From assembly GCA_035967975.1 (NCBI GenBank), contig JAWQFQ010000012.1, forward strand, positions 1-64,000: a stretch of DNA of 64,000 bases, in the 5' to 3' direction. Shown one piece after another: positions 63,686-64,000 of this stretch (positions are counted from its first letter, which is position 1; each line of letters starts with the position of its first letter). A program made the translations under genes and the position numbers. The notes below the pieces were generated by a model. That model worked only from the letters and a program-made list of their open reading frames with translations, was not told the DNA's origin and made no database searches. The stretch is from Scytonema sp035967975. Its GTDB lineage: Bacteria > Cyanobacteriota > Cyanobacteriia > Cyanobacteriales > Nostocaceae.

Positions 63686-64000
63686 TTAATGATTGGAAGT
63701 AATTACCTTGTAATAATTCAAAAGTTCTTGAACTGTTTGTTCAATTGAAAACTCCTGAATTTTGTGTTTAGCTGATTGACCAATTTCATGTAATTTCGGA
63801 TGTGTCCAAGTCTCAGTGATTTTTTTAGCAAGTGCGTCTACATCACCAACAGGCACTAAAAACCCCGTATTTCCGTCTACAATAACTTCATCAAAGCTAG
63901 CACCGATTGTCCCAATGACAGGTTTACCTAGCGCCATTGCTTCTAAGCAAGCATTTGGCAAGTTATCGATCAGTGAAGGTAAAACAACGAGTTTAGCACC
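63686..64000 (-). CDS. Glycosyltransferase family 4, C-terminal part only (runs off the window)
   Basis: The last 104 residues or so of a GT-B enzyme; the frame is open through the window edge. It shows GAKLVVLPSLIDNLPNACLE then AMALGKPVIGTIGASFDEVI and VDGNTGFLVPVGDVDALAKK, the GT4 donor-site region with its two conserved glutamates and C-terminal helix. The N-terminal lobe lies beyond position 64000. A 106-base gap separates it from the toroid-protein gene, which probably belongs to the same operon. Confidence 0.9.
   Translation of the reverse strand, partial: GAKLVVLPSLIDNLPNACLEAMALGKPVIGTIGASFDEVIVDGNTGFLVPVGDVDALAKKITETWTHPKLHEIGQSAKHKIQEFSIEQTVQELLNYYKVITSNH

Overview
The window is chromosomal DNA from a cyanobacterium, most likely a large-genome filamentous one (Nostocales type). 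The grounds are many GCGATCGC (HIP1) octamers, a dedicated NDH-1 CO2-uptake operon, heptameric short tandem repeats, caspase-like/STAND/WD40 giants, and many non-autonomous repeat elements. No rRNA gene, CRISPR array or complete tRNA was seen.

Region 1 (1-11.5 kb, all minus strand) is a polysaccharide or glycoconjugate synthesis and export locus. Read in transcription order it holds a glycoside hydrolase-GT2 fusion membrane protein, a small two-helix membrane protein, an ABC exporter, two paralogous glycosyltransferase-like proteins, a GT2-GT4 fusion, a GT2 enzyme and an HlyD/MacA-type periplasmic adaptor.

Region 2 (11.7-31 kb) is an accessory island. It has an HTH-NACHT NTPase, the decayed end of an epimerase gene, a sugar methyltransferase and glucose-1-phosphate cytidylyltransferase pair, a VapBC-like toxin-antitoxin pair, and two adjacent caspase-like giants. 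One giant is a caspase-alpha/beta-hydrolase fusion. The other is a predicted transmembrane caspase-STAND-WD40-periplasmic-binding-protein fusion. A secreted-type alpha/beta hydrolase pair follows. Four copies of one near-perfect palindrome (AGAAACCCGG...CCGGGTTTCT) lie between the modules, and a short inverted-repeat element with a 9-10 bp target duplication lies between the two caspase genes.

Region 3 (31-39 kb) is a CO2-uptake operon, ndhF - beta-carbonic anhydrase - ndhD - cup (CO2 hydration protein). The carbonic anhydrase has a twin-arginine signal. The operon is flanked on both sides by paralogous minus-strand genes carrying a PD-(D/E)XK-like residue pattern.

Region 4 (39-48 kb) is mixed. 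It holds an IS605-type right-end relic, an AbiEii-like nucleotidyltransferase with a small partner, a divergent EamA exporter/MarR pair with clear operators, a ureohydrolase, a peroxiredoxin-glutaredoxin fusion, and a right-handed beta-helix protein with a C-terminal DUF4114-like domain. A duplicated glutaredoxin fragment and a dead IS transposase, itself interrupted by one short inverted-repeat element and abutted by another, end the region.

Region 5 (48.2-64 kb, all minus strand) is a second polysaccharide locus: many GT2 and GT4 enzymes, a methyltransferase, a Wzy-like polymerase or ligase, and UDP-galactopyranose mutase next to a GlfT2-like transferase. It probably makes a galactofuranose-containing polymer. 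The last gene runs off the window.
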